Shown piece by piece: positions 26,349 through 34,916 of a stretch of 64,000 bases of DNA (the stretch's first letter is position 1; the number at the start of each line of letters is the position of its first letter). The DNA comes from Halobacillus_B sp963739045 (lineage in GTDB: Bacteria > Bacillota > Bacilli > Bacillales > Halobacillaceae): contig CAVTYY010000004.1 in the NCBI GenBank assembly GCA_963739045.1, forward strand, positions 992,001 through 1,056,000, written 5' to 3'. The translations under genes were made by a program, and so were the position numbers. Below the pieces are notes generated by a model. The model made no database searches. It saw only the letters and a program-made list of their open reading frames with translations, and was not told the origin of the DNA.

Positions 26349-27559
26349 AGGAATGGGAGCGAAAAGATCAAAGCAGCGTTCGTGGTCAAATGGATTTGCT
26401 TTCCTCCGTTACTCTCGGTCTGCTTATCGTCTCCATGCTGTCCGGCCAGGTGTTGATTTTTATTCTGACTGGTCTGATTGTGACATTCATGGCGCTTGGG
26501 AAGTACTGGGATCAATATATGGGGAGGTTATTAGAACTTGAGAATCCTGTGAAAACGATTCGTTTGTTTGAAGGAGAAGAAACAGATCTTTCATTTATTC
26601 TACATAACCATTCGAAGTTTTCTATTATCAATGGCATCCTTACATTTAAAATGAGCGAATCACTGACCTGTCAGTCGTACAAAGGTGGTCGGACAACACC
26701 TGTTAAGTCAGGTTATCAGATCCCGTTCTCCGTTCCAGGGAAAAATACAGCTGCCGTCTCAGTTCCATGCAGCGCAGCATCCAGAGGAATCGGCTGGATC
26801 AATAAGATTGATTATAAGTTTCCATTGTTTCGGATGCATCATGCACTATTAAACTATCGTAAGAAGTATCGAACCAAGCTGATCATTTATCCTAGACCCT
26901 TAGAAGTTCGTGGGTTGGGTAGTTTTATGAACCAGGTGATTGGAAATAATTATGCTTCGTTTTCTCCATATGAAGATTTACAAAGTGTGCGCAGTATCAG
27001 AGATTATCTGCCTGCGGACGACTTTCGGCATATCCATTGGAATGCCTCCGTTAAGAAAGGAGCATTGCAAACGAAAGTATACGATCGGATGCAGGATACG
27101 ACGCTGAGTATTGTTATCAATATAAGCGAGTCCAGCCGTCTTGGAAACTATTACTTTACCCCTCGGCTTGAAAAGGTATTATCACATGCTGCGTTTATTG
27201 CTTATTATGCAGCGGAACAGGGCTATCCAGTTGAAATCCATTTGAATCTTACATATGCAAGTAGATATCATGTGAGAACCTATAGCAGCGGGAAAGCTCA
27301 GGAGGATTTGAAAGAATCTCTGGAATTACTTGCTCACATAACTAATCAAGGGAAAATCAAACCATTCTCTGAACTCCTTTATTCTCTATCGAACGATAAA
27401 AATCAAAAGGTAAGCATACTTATAGGAGATCTTGAGGAGGAAGCTGCTAAAGAACAAGTGAGCAGGTGGGCAGCTGCCAGTCAGAACTTATACCAGGTTC
27501 GGGAGGAAGAAAACGGAGCTGTACTCTTACCAATTGGACATAAAGGAGGAAGGATATGA
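26345..27559 (+). CDS. DUF58 domain protein (MoxR partner)
   Basis: A 404-residue protein with two N-terminal membrane segments (about 18-50), an extracytoplasmic beta-rich part, and the DUF58 motif region (about 205-250) with YEDLQSVRSIRDYLPADDFR and HWNASVKKGALQTK. The C-terminal part resembles a von Willebrand A-like fold by family. GTG 26345 overlaps the MoxR stop (GTGA), and the gene's own stop overlaps the next start (ATGA), so the three genes are translationally coupled. Role unknown; related operons have been tied to envelope processes or protein maturation. Confidence 0.85.
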   Translation: MKEWERKDQSSVRGQMDLLSSVTLGLLIVSMLSGQVLIFILTGLIVTFMALGKYWDQYMGRLLELENPVKTIRLFEGEETDLSFILHNHSKFSIINGILTFKMSESLTCQSYKGGRTTPVKSGYQIPFSVPGKNTAAVSVPCSAASRGIGWINKIDYKFPLFRMHHALLNYRKKYRTKLIIYPRPLEVRGLGSFMNQVIGNNYASFSPYEDLQSVRSIRDYLPADDFRHIHWNASVKKGALQTKVYDRMQDTTLSIVINISESSRLGNYYFTPRLEKVLSHAAFIAYYAAEQGYPVEIHLNLTYASRYHVRTYSSGKAQEDLKESLELLAHITNQGKIKPFSELLYSLSNDKNQKVSILIGDLEEEAAKEQVSRWAAASQNLYQVREEENGAVLLPIGHKGGRI

Positions 27560-28770
27560 ACCTCCATCTTTTCATAACTAGAGGATATCAATATGCTGCA
27601 GAAGTAATAGTCGTATATTTTTTACTTGTACCCTTTTTCATTTACTATAATTTCCTTCCTTTTGGTAAGTATCTTATTGTTGCAGCACTCGTCCATATTT
27701 TGTTTTCGTTGATTAGACTCGTCATGGAATCCTATCTAAGTTTGCTAATTGTCGTTCCTGCTGTCGGCTTTGCTGCAAATGCCTGGCTGGGATTTCCGGT
27801 TTTTTTAGCCTGCCTGGCAGCAGTTATTTTCTACTGGAGGATAGCAGAGCATCAGAAAGAGGCAGACAAACACTATGACGTAACGTTACTGAGTGTGAGT
27901 TTAACGTTGGTTTTAGTCGAAGTGATTTTTACTTATGACGATAAAATTATTTGGATGGCCATGATTCAAATTGTGATTTTCACCAGTGGTTACTGGTTGA
28001 GCCAGCTTACTGCGCAGAAGCGTTCGGTTAAGCTGGTAGAATTAAAGGTACTTGCTCTTTATTTAAGTTTGTCTGTAAGTGCAGGATTGCTGTTCTGGAT
28101 CATGTATTCAGGAATTCGGTTTAGTTTATCCGGGCTATGGACATGGGGAACAAGAGGAGTAGTATTTTTAATTAGTGCATTACTATACCTTGCCGGGATT
28201 CGCAGTTCGTTTACGAATGAAGGAGATTCCAGCCGTTCCGCATTTTCTATGGATACTCCTCCGCTTACCTTAACAGAAAAGAAGTCGGTAAAGGATCTCC
28301 TTTCTGAAACAACAAATAGTGTTTCCTCCATTCATCAGACAGTCTGGATCATTCTCCTTGGTTTAGTTCTGATACTGGCAGCATATGTATTATTCAGGAG
28401 AAAGCTAATGAGTCAAGAAAGTTTTGAACACCAAGAGAGCACTGGCAGTGAGGCGGCGTCTGTAACTTACTACCCTCTTAAAGAAACACCCGGCTATACA
28501 TATTCTTATGACCATCGCCCACCAGAGCAATATGTTCGGAAAGAAGTATTTCAGCTTGAATCATTGGCGCGGGAGAAAGGGAAGGGAAGAAAACCCTCTG
28601 AAACATTACAGAACTGGCTGAGACGATTACGAGTGGACGAAGTAGTAATTGAATTATATGAGAAAGTGCGATATGGAGAACAACCACTCTCCAGCCAGGA
28701 GAAAAAAGTTTTCACCGAGGCAGTAAGGCAGCTGAAGGACTTCATGAATCATAGCTCAGATGAAAAGTAA
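27556..28770 (+). CDS. Membrane protein with DUF4129-like C-terminus
   Basis: A 404-residue protein. About eight hydrophobic segments fill residues 14-210, a polar loop follows (about 215-255), then one more membrane segment (about 262-285) and a cytosolic tail (about 290-404) with LREKGKGR-like basic stretches and the pattern ETLQNWLRRL...ELYEKVRYG, resembling DUF4129-type tails. In related MoxR operons the third gene often encodes a transglutaminase plus DUF4129 membrane protein; here the transglutaminase-like core is not visible. ATG 27556 overlaps the DUF58 stop by four bases. Function unknown. Confidence 0.65.
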   Translation: MNLHLFITRGYQYAAEVIVVYFLLVPFFIYYNFLPFGKYLIVAALVHILFSLIRLVMESYLSLLIVVPAVGFAANAWLGFPVFLACLAAVIFYWRIAEHQKEADKHYDVTLLSVSLTLVLVEVIFTYDDKIIWMAMIQIVIFTSGYWLSQLTAQKRSVKLVELKVLALYLSLSVSAGLLFWIMYSGIRFSLSGLWTWGTRGVVFLISALLYLAGIRSSFTNEGDSSRSAFSMDTPPLTLTEKKSVKDLLSETTNSVSSIHQTVWIILLGLVLILAAYVLFRRKLMSQESFEHQESTGSEAASVTYYPLKETPGYTYSYDHRPPEQYVRKEVFQLESLAREKGKGRKPSETLQNWLRRLRVDEVVIELYEKVRYGEQPLSSQEKKVFTEAVRQLKDFMNHSSDEK

Positions 28771-28825
28771 CTGCGCCATTTTTAAAAAAAGATAGGTTAT
28801 GAACAAGAAGGGGAGTTGAGGTTAA

Positions 28826-29338
28826 ATGAGAAGGAGGGTGCAAGTTGTTCCTTATCATCAACAGTGGGTGGCCGATTATATTGGGGAGTGCTCTAAACTT
28901 AACAAAGTGCTGGGTACCTCTAACGCCTCCTTCTATCATATAGGCAGTACAGCGATATCTGAAATGAGCGCCAAGCCGGTTATAGATATAATGGGGAGTA
29001 TAAACAGAATAGAAGAGATTGATCCTTTCATTCTTGAACTACAATCGATGGGTTATGAATCGAAGGGCGACTTTGGAATTCCGGGAAGACGTTTTTTTCA
29101 AAAGGGCGGAAATAGAAGAAGCCATCATTTACATATCTTTCAACAGGATAGTCCTGAAATTGTCCGCCATCTAGCATTTAGAGACTACTTGAGAAGTCAT
29201 ACAGAAGATGCCTTTCGATATCGTACTTTGAAGGAGCAATTAGCGGAGCAGCATCCTTATAACATAGAAGCTTATATGGAAGGAAAAAAAGAATTGATCA
29301 CAGAAATAGAGGAAAAAGCGCTACGTTGGTATAGATAA
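28826..29338 (+). CDS. GrpB/UPF0157 family protein
   Basis: A 170-residue member of the GrpB (UPF0157) family, part of the nucleotidyltransferase-fold superfamily. Typical features are the start VVPYHQQWVADYIGE, FYHIGSTAI, KPVIDIMGSI, and a HHLHIFQ segment followed by HLAFRDYLRSH. GrpB proteins are cytosolic and their substrate is unknown; some are fused to dephospho-CoA kinase. ATG 28826 has a GAGG-type site just upstream. It stands alone and converges on the dioxygenase gene. Confidence 0.85.
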   Translation: MRRRVQVVPYHQQWVADYIGECSKLNKVLGTSNASFYHIGSTAISEMSAKPVIDIMGSINRIEEIDPFILELQSMGYESKGDFGIPGRRFFQKGGNRRSHHLHIFQQDSPEIVRHLAFRDYLRSHTEDAFRYRTLKEQLAEQHPYNIEAYMEGKKELITEIEEKALRWYR

Positions 29339-29380
29339 AACGCTCCCCGGTCTTCATTGATGGAATGATGACCGGGGAGC
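29337..29380 (-). terminator. Terminator of the dioxygenase gene
   Basis: An 11-bp GC-rich stem GCTCCCCGGTC / GACCGGGGAGC (29342-29352 with 29370-29380). On the minus strand it is followed by GTTTTATC; the plus side has no T run, so it mainly ends the leftward gene. Confidence 0.75.
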
Positions 29381-29396
29381 AATAGAAGGAGCTGAA

Positions 29397-30380
29397 TTAT
29401 TCATATTCTTTTTGAATATTTTTATCGCTTCTCTTTGTGTCAATAGGTCTTACGTGGTTCTCGATCGCTTGTCTTTTTGGTTCTAAAAGGGGAGGCAATG
29501 ATAGTTTTTCTCCTAGCGTTTCATATGGCTCGTCTCCCATGAATCCAGGGCCGTCTGTTGCAAATTCAAATAAGATTTGCGGAGCGACGTTCACGTATAA
29601 AGAGGCAAAATAATGACGGTCTACGAATCCTGAAGTGCGGAACCCAAAACTCGGCATCCGTTCGATCCATTGCTCCAATTCCTGCTGGTCATGGACACGA
29701 AAAGCGGAGTGGTGCACTGTTCCAAAGCCTTGACGGGCAGGCGGCAATTCGGTGTTGTGCTCTACAATGACTTGGGCACCGTTTCCACCTTGGCCGGTTT
29801 CAAATAAATGCAAGGTATCTTTGGAATCAATTTCTTCAAACAGCAGCACTTTTTCCATCATTTCCTTGAAATATTGATAATTTTCAATCCGAACATATAG
29901 AGGACCCAGCCCAGTAATGGCGTATTCAAGCGGAACGGGACCGTTTTTCCAAGGAATACCAGATGAAACCCCTGTATTCCTTTCGTCAGAAACGAGTTCG
30001 TAAGCCTGGTCATCGAAATCAAAAAAGGGAAGGACTTGTTTATCAAAGCGTTCCTGGATGCCTGAATGTGTAACTTCTAACCGATTAAATCTCTTCTCCC
30101 AATATTCCAGTGCCTCATCACTGGGAACTCTGAAAGAGGTTTTCGCAATTTCGTTCGTTCCGTGAGACCCTTTGGGAATACCTGGAAAATCAAAGAAGGT
30201 CATATCTGTACCCGGACTGCCTTCATCATCAGCAAAAAATAAATGATACGTTTGGATGTCGTCCTGGTTCACTGTTTTTTTAACTAATCGGATACCAAGT
30301 GTATAAGTGAAAAATTCATAGTTTTTTTCTGCACTGCTTGTTATAGCGGTCACGTGATGAATACCTTTTAATTTATTCAT
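29397..30380 (-). CDS. Ring-cleaving dioxygenase (MhqO/MhqA-like)
   Basis: A 327-residue glyoxalase/extradiol dioxygenase-fold protein with two VOC modules. Likely metal ligands are the H in GIHHVTA (residues 7-8), the H in VHHSAFRV (about 219) and the E in ILFEFATDGPG (about 270). It resembles B. subtilis MhqA/MhqE/MhqO, which open hydroquinone rings and are repressed by MhqR. An inverted repeat like the MhqR box lies about 75-95 bp upstream. AGGAGG precedes the ATG at 30380. Which Mhq paralogue it matches is not decidable here. Confidence 0.85.
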   Translation of the reverse strand: MNKLKGIHHVTAITSSAEKNYEFFTYTLGIRLVKKTVNQDDIQTYHLFFADDEGSPGTDMTFFDFPGIPKGSHGTNEIAKTSFRVPSDEALEYWEKRFNRLEVTHSGIQERFDKQVLPFFDFDDQAYELVSDERNTGVSSGIPWKNGPVPLEYAITGLGPLYVRIENYQYFKEMMEKVLLFEEIDSKDTLHLFETGQGGNGAQVIVEHNTELPPARQGFGTVHHSAFRVHDQQELEQWIERMPSFGFRTSGFVDRHYFASLYVNVAPQILFEFATDGPGFMGDEPYETLGEKLSLPPLLEPKRQAIENHVRPIDTKRSDKNIQKEYE

Positions 30381-30451
30381 GATGATGCCTCCTCGAAAGA
30401 TTAATGTAGAATACCGTGTGTTAAGATCTTCTCATTTTATATTAAATTGAA

Positions 30452-30473
30452 TTTATCTTTAATTCAAGATAAA
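30452..30473. promoter_or_regulatory. MhqR-box-like operator
   Basis: TTTATCTTTAATTCAAGATAAA has 8-bp perfect arms TTTATCTT / AAGATAAA around TAATTC. The core TATCT-N2-AATTC-N-AGATA fits the MhqR operator pattern tATCTcgaAtTCgAGATa. It lies between the dioxygenase and esterase genes and could control both divergent units. Confidence 0.55.
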
Positions 30474-30569
30474 AGCGTTATAGCAATGATCCATTGGATT
30501 TAAGGACGTATTTGTAGAAGTGCTGAAGTAAGAACTAAATTTAAATTATACATAGAAAGGATGAACGGT

Positions 30570-31349
30570 ATGATTGAAAGTTTCCAAATTTCATCCGAGT
30601 ATCTAAAAGAGAAACGTAAGATCAGAGTATTCCAGCCTGAACCGTGCACGGGGGAAGGAAAAAGGTATCCAGTTTTGTATATGCATGACGGGCAATATGT
30701 CTTTGGGGAGGAAGGTACTAACGGGAGTCAGTCTCTTAAGTTAAAGGAGTATTTAGAAAAAAGTGGGTTGCAGATTATTGTTGCCGCGATCGATGGAAAG
30801 GAAGGTAAAGAAAGAATTAATGACCTTTGTCCCTGGGAGAACGGCGTTTACAGTGCAAAGATTACAGGCAGCAGAAGTACGTTAGGGGGAGGTGGGAAAG
30901 ACTACGCGGAATTCGTAGTTAAAGAATTGAAACCATGGATTGACGCGAATTACCCCACTTCGCCGGAGGACTCAGCCGTTGCTGGCATTTCTTTAGGAGG
31001 ATTGATCTCGTGTTATATAATGTGCTGCTATCCGCAGGTATTCAAGAAAGCTGGAGGGGTTTCATCGGCATTTTTTCGTAACCAGGAAGAAATAGAGAAC
31101 TTGATCTTAAACGCTTCACTTCAGAACATTGAAGCATTTTATTTGGATTGTGGAACTACGGAAGCTGGAAACGATATGGCCATCAGTGATGAATTTCTTG
31201 CCTCAAATAAGAAGGTATACCGATTGATGAACGAAAAGGTATCCAGTTCCAATTTTAGGATTATACCTAATGGAGCGCATACGTACGAGGATTTTAAGGA
31301 ACGGGCACCAGACATGCTCACTTTCTTATTTTCAAATTTGGCCAAGTAA
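30570..31349 (+). CDS. Esterase D-family alpha/beta hydrolase
   Basis: A 259-residue putative esterase of the enterochelin-esterase/IroE-like family (PF00756 type). The N-terminal strand has YPVLYMHDGQYVFG; the nucleophile serine lies in AGISLGGLIS; the catalytic His is probably in IPNGAHTYEDF. ATG 30570 is preferred because AGAAAGG (30554-30560) directly abuts an earlier ATG at 30561 but is 9 nt from this one. It is divergent from the ring-cleaving dioxygenase across a MhqR-like box. The natural ester is unknown. Confidence 0.82.
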   Translation: MIESFQISSEYLKEKRKIRVFQPEPCTGEGKRYPVLYMHDGQYVFGEEGTNGSQSLKLKEYLEKSGLQIIVAAIDGKEGKERINDLCPWENGVYSAKITGSRSTLGGGGKDYAEFVVKELKPWIDANYPTSPEDSAVAGISLGGLISCYIMCCYPQVFKKAGGVSSAFFRNQEEIENLILNASLQNIEAFYLDCGTTEAGNDMAISDEFLASNKKVYRLMNEKVSSSNFRIIPNGAHTYEDFKERAPDMLTFLFSNLAK

Positions 31350-31435
31350 TGGAGTAGATCGCTGCATTCGTTTTTTCTCCTCATATTATCAGCTGAACTC
31401 TCATAGATTAGACAAAATTTGAGGGAGAGAAATGA

Positions 31436-31840
31436 ATGGTGAAAAATTACTGTGAACGATTTGGAGAAATTCTTAATGGAAATAGCAGCTTTCATGAAGG
31501 AGTGTGCTCCGTATCGTTTAAGCGGAGAATCAATGTCTTTGTACAAGGGAGACCTAGCACGAATGTAGTGCCTGCCGGGGTCTCGTTTGAAGGTTTGGAT
31601 AAGAATGGGAATGCCTTAAATCTGGCAGAAATTGCGGTCCTTCAAGAGGAAATTCCTCCTTTCCTGCAATCGGTAACTCAGCAAGGGTTAATTGTAAGTG
31701 CCTTACACAATCACTGGATATTTATGAGTCCTATCATCATGTATGTTCATATTCAATCGGTTGAACCTCCTTTGAATTTTGCGAATAAACTTGCCCGCTC
31801 TTTTTCCTATTTAACGAGTTATCCTGTAAGTGAGAAGTAG
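31436..31840 (+). CDS. DUF1259 domain protein
   Basis: A 134-residue DUF1259 (LppY/LpqO family) protein. Typical stretches are FGEILNG near the N-terminus, GRPSTNVVPAGVSFEGLDKN, LNLAEIAVLQEEIPPFL, VSALHNHWIFMSP and the closing IQSVEPPLNFANKLA. It has no signal peptide, unlike some lipoprotein relatives. GAGGGAGAG precedes ATG 31436. Family function unknown. It lies 86 nt after the esterase and may belong to the same transcript. Confidence 0.8.
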   Translation: MVKNYCERFGEILNGNSSFHEGVCSVSFKRRINVFVQGRPSTNVVPAGVSFEGLDKNGNALNLAEIAVLQEEIPPFLQSVTQQGLIVSALHNHWIFMSPIIMYVHIQSVEPPLNFANKLARSFSYLTSYPVSEK

Positions 31841-31952
31841 TGGTAAATGATTTTGCATAAAAAAAGAGGGTTTTAGCTGAACACAAAGCGAATCCCGCAT
31901 ACCTAAAAGAATTTTAAGAAAGGTGGAGGAAACGGCGGTCAAACCATGTCAT

Positions 31953-31987
31953 ACCGAACCAGGGTCATAAAGGGTTCGGTTCTTTTT
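31953..31987 (+). terminator. Terminator after the DUF1259 gene
   Basis: ACCGAACC (31953-31960) pairs with GGTTCGGT (31973-31980), followed by TCTTTTT. It is another member of the CGAACC terminator group. The 110 bases between the gene and the hairpin show nothing else. Confidence 0.8.
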
Positions 31988-32017
31988 GTTGACTAAAAGT
32001 TTGCTTATCTGCTTTTT

Positions 32018-32971
32018 TTAATGCACGAGGTCCGATTCATCCGGTCCGTCATTTTGACACGTAATAGAATCTTTATGGGGGTGATCCCCGTCTTCTAGCT
32101 GGATGGTTACATGTCCAATATTGTACTGAAGAAGCTTCTCTTCGATTTCTCTCAGTAACTGCTGAGATTCAGGGAAAGTCATGTTATCCTTTACGACCAC
32201 ATGTCCGGATAAAGCATTTTTCCCACTAGTTATGCTCCAAATGTGCAAGTCATGCATGCTGGCGATTTGATTAGACTCAAGTAAGGAACGAATGATCTTA
32301 TTAACTTCAATATCTTTTGGTTTACCCTCCATTAAGATGTGAACGGCTTCTTTGGCTACTTTATATCCGCTGATTAATACGAGCACAGCAACTACTACAC
32401 TTGCCAGCGGATCAGCAAACCCCCAGCCCAGATACATTATAAGCAGAGCGGCAGCAATCGCCCCTATAGAACCGAGTAAATCTCCGAGCACATGGAAAAA
32501 GGCAGCTCTTAGATTGAGGTTTTGTTTTGTATCTCCTTTCATAAGAATCCAGGCGACGGCAACATTCATAAGGAATCCTATGGAAGCGATGATCAGCATG
32601 CCAGTAGAGGCAACGTCCGGGGGATTTTTGAAACGGTGATAGGCTTCAAAAATAATATAAACTGCGATGACAATCAGTGCTGCCCCGTTGAATAACGCAG
32701 CAAGAATTTCAAAGCGTTGGTAGCCATAAGTTTTACTGTAATTTGCAGCTTTTTCACCAATAATAAATGCAAGAACAGCCACCCCTAAAGATACAGAGTC
32801 GCTAAGCATATGTCCGGCATCAGACAGCAAGGCTAAACTATTTGTAATCAGTCCGCCAGCAGCTTCAATAAGCATGTAGACGGTAGTAAGAATGAAGCTG
32901 ATTATTAATGCTTTTTTATTTCCTCCATGAGTATGGTTGTGTCCTTGGTTAGGGTGATCATTATGCGTCAT
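32018..32971 (-). CDS. czcD: CDF cation efflux transporter (CzcD-like)
   Basis: A 317-residue cation diffusion facilitator exporting zinc, cobalt or related divalent ions in exchange for H+ or K+. The His-rich N-terminus HNDHPNQGHNHTHGG may collect metal. Six membrane segments follow, with metal-site motifs SLALLSDAGHMLSD and HVLGDLLGS (H and D pairs), and a cytosolic domain with MHDLHIWSITSGKNALSGH. Start ATG 32971 has AAGGAG 10 nt upstream; an in-frame ATG at 33001 lies before it. Monocistronic. Confidence 0.9.
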   Translation of the reverse strand: MTHNDHPNQGHNHTHGGNKKALIISFILTTVYMLIEAAGGLITNSLALLSDAGHMLSDSVSLGVAVLAFIIGEKAANYSKTYGYQRFEILAALFNGAALIVIAVYIIFEAYHRFKNPPDVASTGMLIIASIGFLMNVAVAWILMKGDTKQNLNLRAAFFHVLGDLLGSIGAIAAALLIMYLGWGFADPLASVVVAVLVLISGYKVAKEAVHILMEGKPKDIEVNKIIRSLLESNQIASMHDLHIWSITSGKNALSGHVVVKDNMTFPESQQLLREIEEKLLQYNIGHVTIQLEDGDHPHKDSITCQNDGPDESDLVH

Positions 32972-33187
32972 TAAGCTGATTCTCCTTCTAAAAGGTAACA
33001 TCTATACAGGAAACCTGGGCACATAAACAATTTCTGATTGGTAGAAGCGTTCGATCTTTTATAACTCGTCCTACATACATTATTTAACTGAAGCGAAATT
33101 CGTATTCAAGAGGTTTTGCTTTTAATGAAATAGCGACTATAGGACATAGTAAAGTCAGATGATTACTCTAGTAGTGGAGGGGAATTT

Positions 33188-34606
33188 ATGGCAAATTGGG
33201 AGTCGGTTGTTCCGTTTATTATTATCATTATTATTGCTCTTTGGACCAAACAAGTGATTCCCGGTTTATTTATAGGCTTAATGGCTGCCTCTTATTTAGT
33301 ACAGGGATCTCTCTTGGGAGGGATAGAAAAGATGGCTGATTATCTCGTTAGTAATCTGGCCAAACCGCCTAAATTACAAGTGATTGGGTTCTTATATATA
33401 TTTACGGGCATCATTCACCTATCGAAGAAGACGGGTGGGATATCAGGCTTTATCGAATTAGTATCAGAAAAAATTCATTCCAAAAAGCAGGCAGTTTTAT
33501 TAGTATGGCTTACGTTAATAGGGACTTTTATTTCTCCCAATTTGAGAATTGTAACCGTCGCTCCTATTATGAAATCATTACAGGGACCGCTTCAGCTTAA
33601 TAAAGAAAGAATAAGTTTTGTCATTGAAGCGAGTGCATTACCTGTTATCGCTTTAATTCCCCTTGCCACTGCATTCATTGGATACATGACTTCTACAATC
33701 GATTTAGCTTTAGACAATGCATCAATAACAGGGGATGCTTATGTATATTTTCTTAAAAGTATACCTTTCAACTTTTTTTCAATCGTTACCATAGTGCTGG
33801 CTGTTATATATAGTATCTATCCTCATCCCGCTATCTTTAATCGTTATATGGATCATAATGAGGAAAGGAAAGAATATTCTGCTGAGAATGCCTCTGACAG
33901 ATCAGAAACTGGCCAGATGAAAGCAAATGTATTTAATTTAGTTATTCCATTAAGTCTGGCGTTAGGATTGTCTGTATTGCTATCCTGGCTGGACGGTTAT
34001 CAGAAGTCGTCTAGTTTTTCCCAGGCTTTTGTAAAAGCGGATGTCACCCATTCTATGTTTGTGGCGATCTTAATAACCTTGCTGGTCACCTTTGTTATGC
34101 TATTAATAGAAAAACATGATATGAAAGGTCTGCTTGATGATTTCTTTGAAGGGGGAAATAAGCTGATTCCTGCTTTTTTTCTTTTTGCACTCGTATGGGC
34201 ACTCTCTTCAGCTGCAAAAGACCTGGGTTTAGCGGCATTCGTTACCAGTACTTTAGGTGAGATTCCTTCATCTATTATTCCTCCGGTAACATTTGTTCTT
34301 GGATCATTGATTGCGTACTTTATCGGGTCTGCCTGGGGATCATGGGGGTTATTAATGCCGGTGGGAGTTTCACTTGCATCTGCCTCAGATCTGCCGCTGG
34401 AAGTGTTTATAGGGATCGTTTTCGCTAGCGGAACCTTAGGCGGACTGATCTCGCCACTGAGCGGCACGACAGTCACTATGGCAAAGATCATGGAACTGGA
34501 TACCATGCTTTATGCAAAATATAAATTTAAACATGTGATCGTACCTTTTGTTCTATCAGCTTTTCTTTATTGGGGATTAGCTTATTTTGATAAATTTTAT
34601 CACTGA
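33188..34606 (+). CDS. NhaC-family Na+/H+ antiporter
   Basis: A 472-residue inner-membrane protein with about 11-12 hydrophobic segments, starting with FIIIIIIALWTKQVIPGLFIG. Segments such as ISPNLRIVTVAPIM, SSAAKDLGLAAFV, GSAWGSWGLLMPVGVSLA and SGTLGGLISPLSGTTVTMAKI are typical of NhaC and related Na+/H+ or malate-2H+/lactate-Na+ antiporters. GTGGAGG precedes ATG 33188. It would extrude sodium, in keeping with a salt-adapted cell. The substrate subtype is not certain. Confidence 0.85.
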   Translation: MANWESVVPFIIIIIIALWTKQVIPGLFIGLMAASYLVQGSLLGGIEKMADYLVSNLAKPPKLQVIGFLYIFTGIIHLSKKTGGISGFIELVSEKIHSKKQAVLLVWLTLIGTFISPNLRIVTVAPIMKSLQGPLQLNKERISFVIEASALPVIALIPLATAFIGYMTSTIDLALDNASITGDAYVYFLKSIPFNFFSIVTIVLAVIYSIYPHPAIFNRYMDHNEERKEYSAENASDRSETGQMKANVFNLVIPLSLALGLSVLLSWLDGYQKSSSFSQAFVKADVTHSMFVAILITLLVTFVMLLIEKHDMKGLLDDFFEGGNKLIPAFFLFALVWALSSAAKDLGLAAFVTSTLGEIPSSIIPPVTFVLGSLIAYFIGSAWGSWGLLMPVGVSLASASDLPLEVFIGIVFASGTLGGLISPLSGTTVTMAKIMELDTMLYAKYKFKHVIVPFVLSAFLYWGLAYFDKFYH

Positions 34607-34664
34607 TATATTTGTTGTAACAGGGAGTAATCGATCTAGTACTTAAATTTAATGTAGTTAAAAA

Positions 34665-34701
34665 CCCTGACTATTTTTTGTATTTAGCCAGGGTGTTTTT
34701 T
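34665..34701 (+). terminator. Terminator after the NhaC gene
   Basis: CCCTGACTA (34665-34673) pairs with TAGCCAGGG (34685-34693) with one A-C mismatch, followed by TGTTTTTTT. Confidence 0.8.
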
Positions 34702-34747
34702 TATTAGTCAATAACTACATCGAAAAGGTTTTTACAGATTTACATAG

Positions 34748-34879
34748 AAAGATTTAATAGGAGAGCCTGAATCTGAACTTATAGGTAACGTACTGCTTTT
34801 AGTAGAACGGACCGATGATAAGCATCTTGCTTTAAGTAGAGCAGGTGAGACTTTAAATGGTTTTAGATTCTTACTTTAG
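34748..34879 (+). pseudogene. Open 43-codon frame without start (possible gene remnant)
   Basis: In the 310-base gap after the NhaC gene, one frame stays open between stops at 34745 and 34877 and reads like protein (ELIGNVLLLVERTDDKHLAL within it), but it has no start codon or ribosome binding site. It may be the tail of a decayed gene; the family is not recognised. Apart from this and the terminator I see nothing in the gap. Confidence 0.2.
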
Positions 34880-34916
34880 ATAGACTTACTATTGAGAAAG
34901 GAGAAGTATCAAATCT

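Noticed and set aside
34000..34506. 168-codon minus-strand frame inside the NhaC gene
   Set aside because: Antisense shadow; the plus strand encodes clear NhaC motifs.
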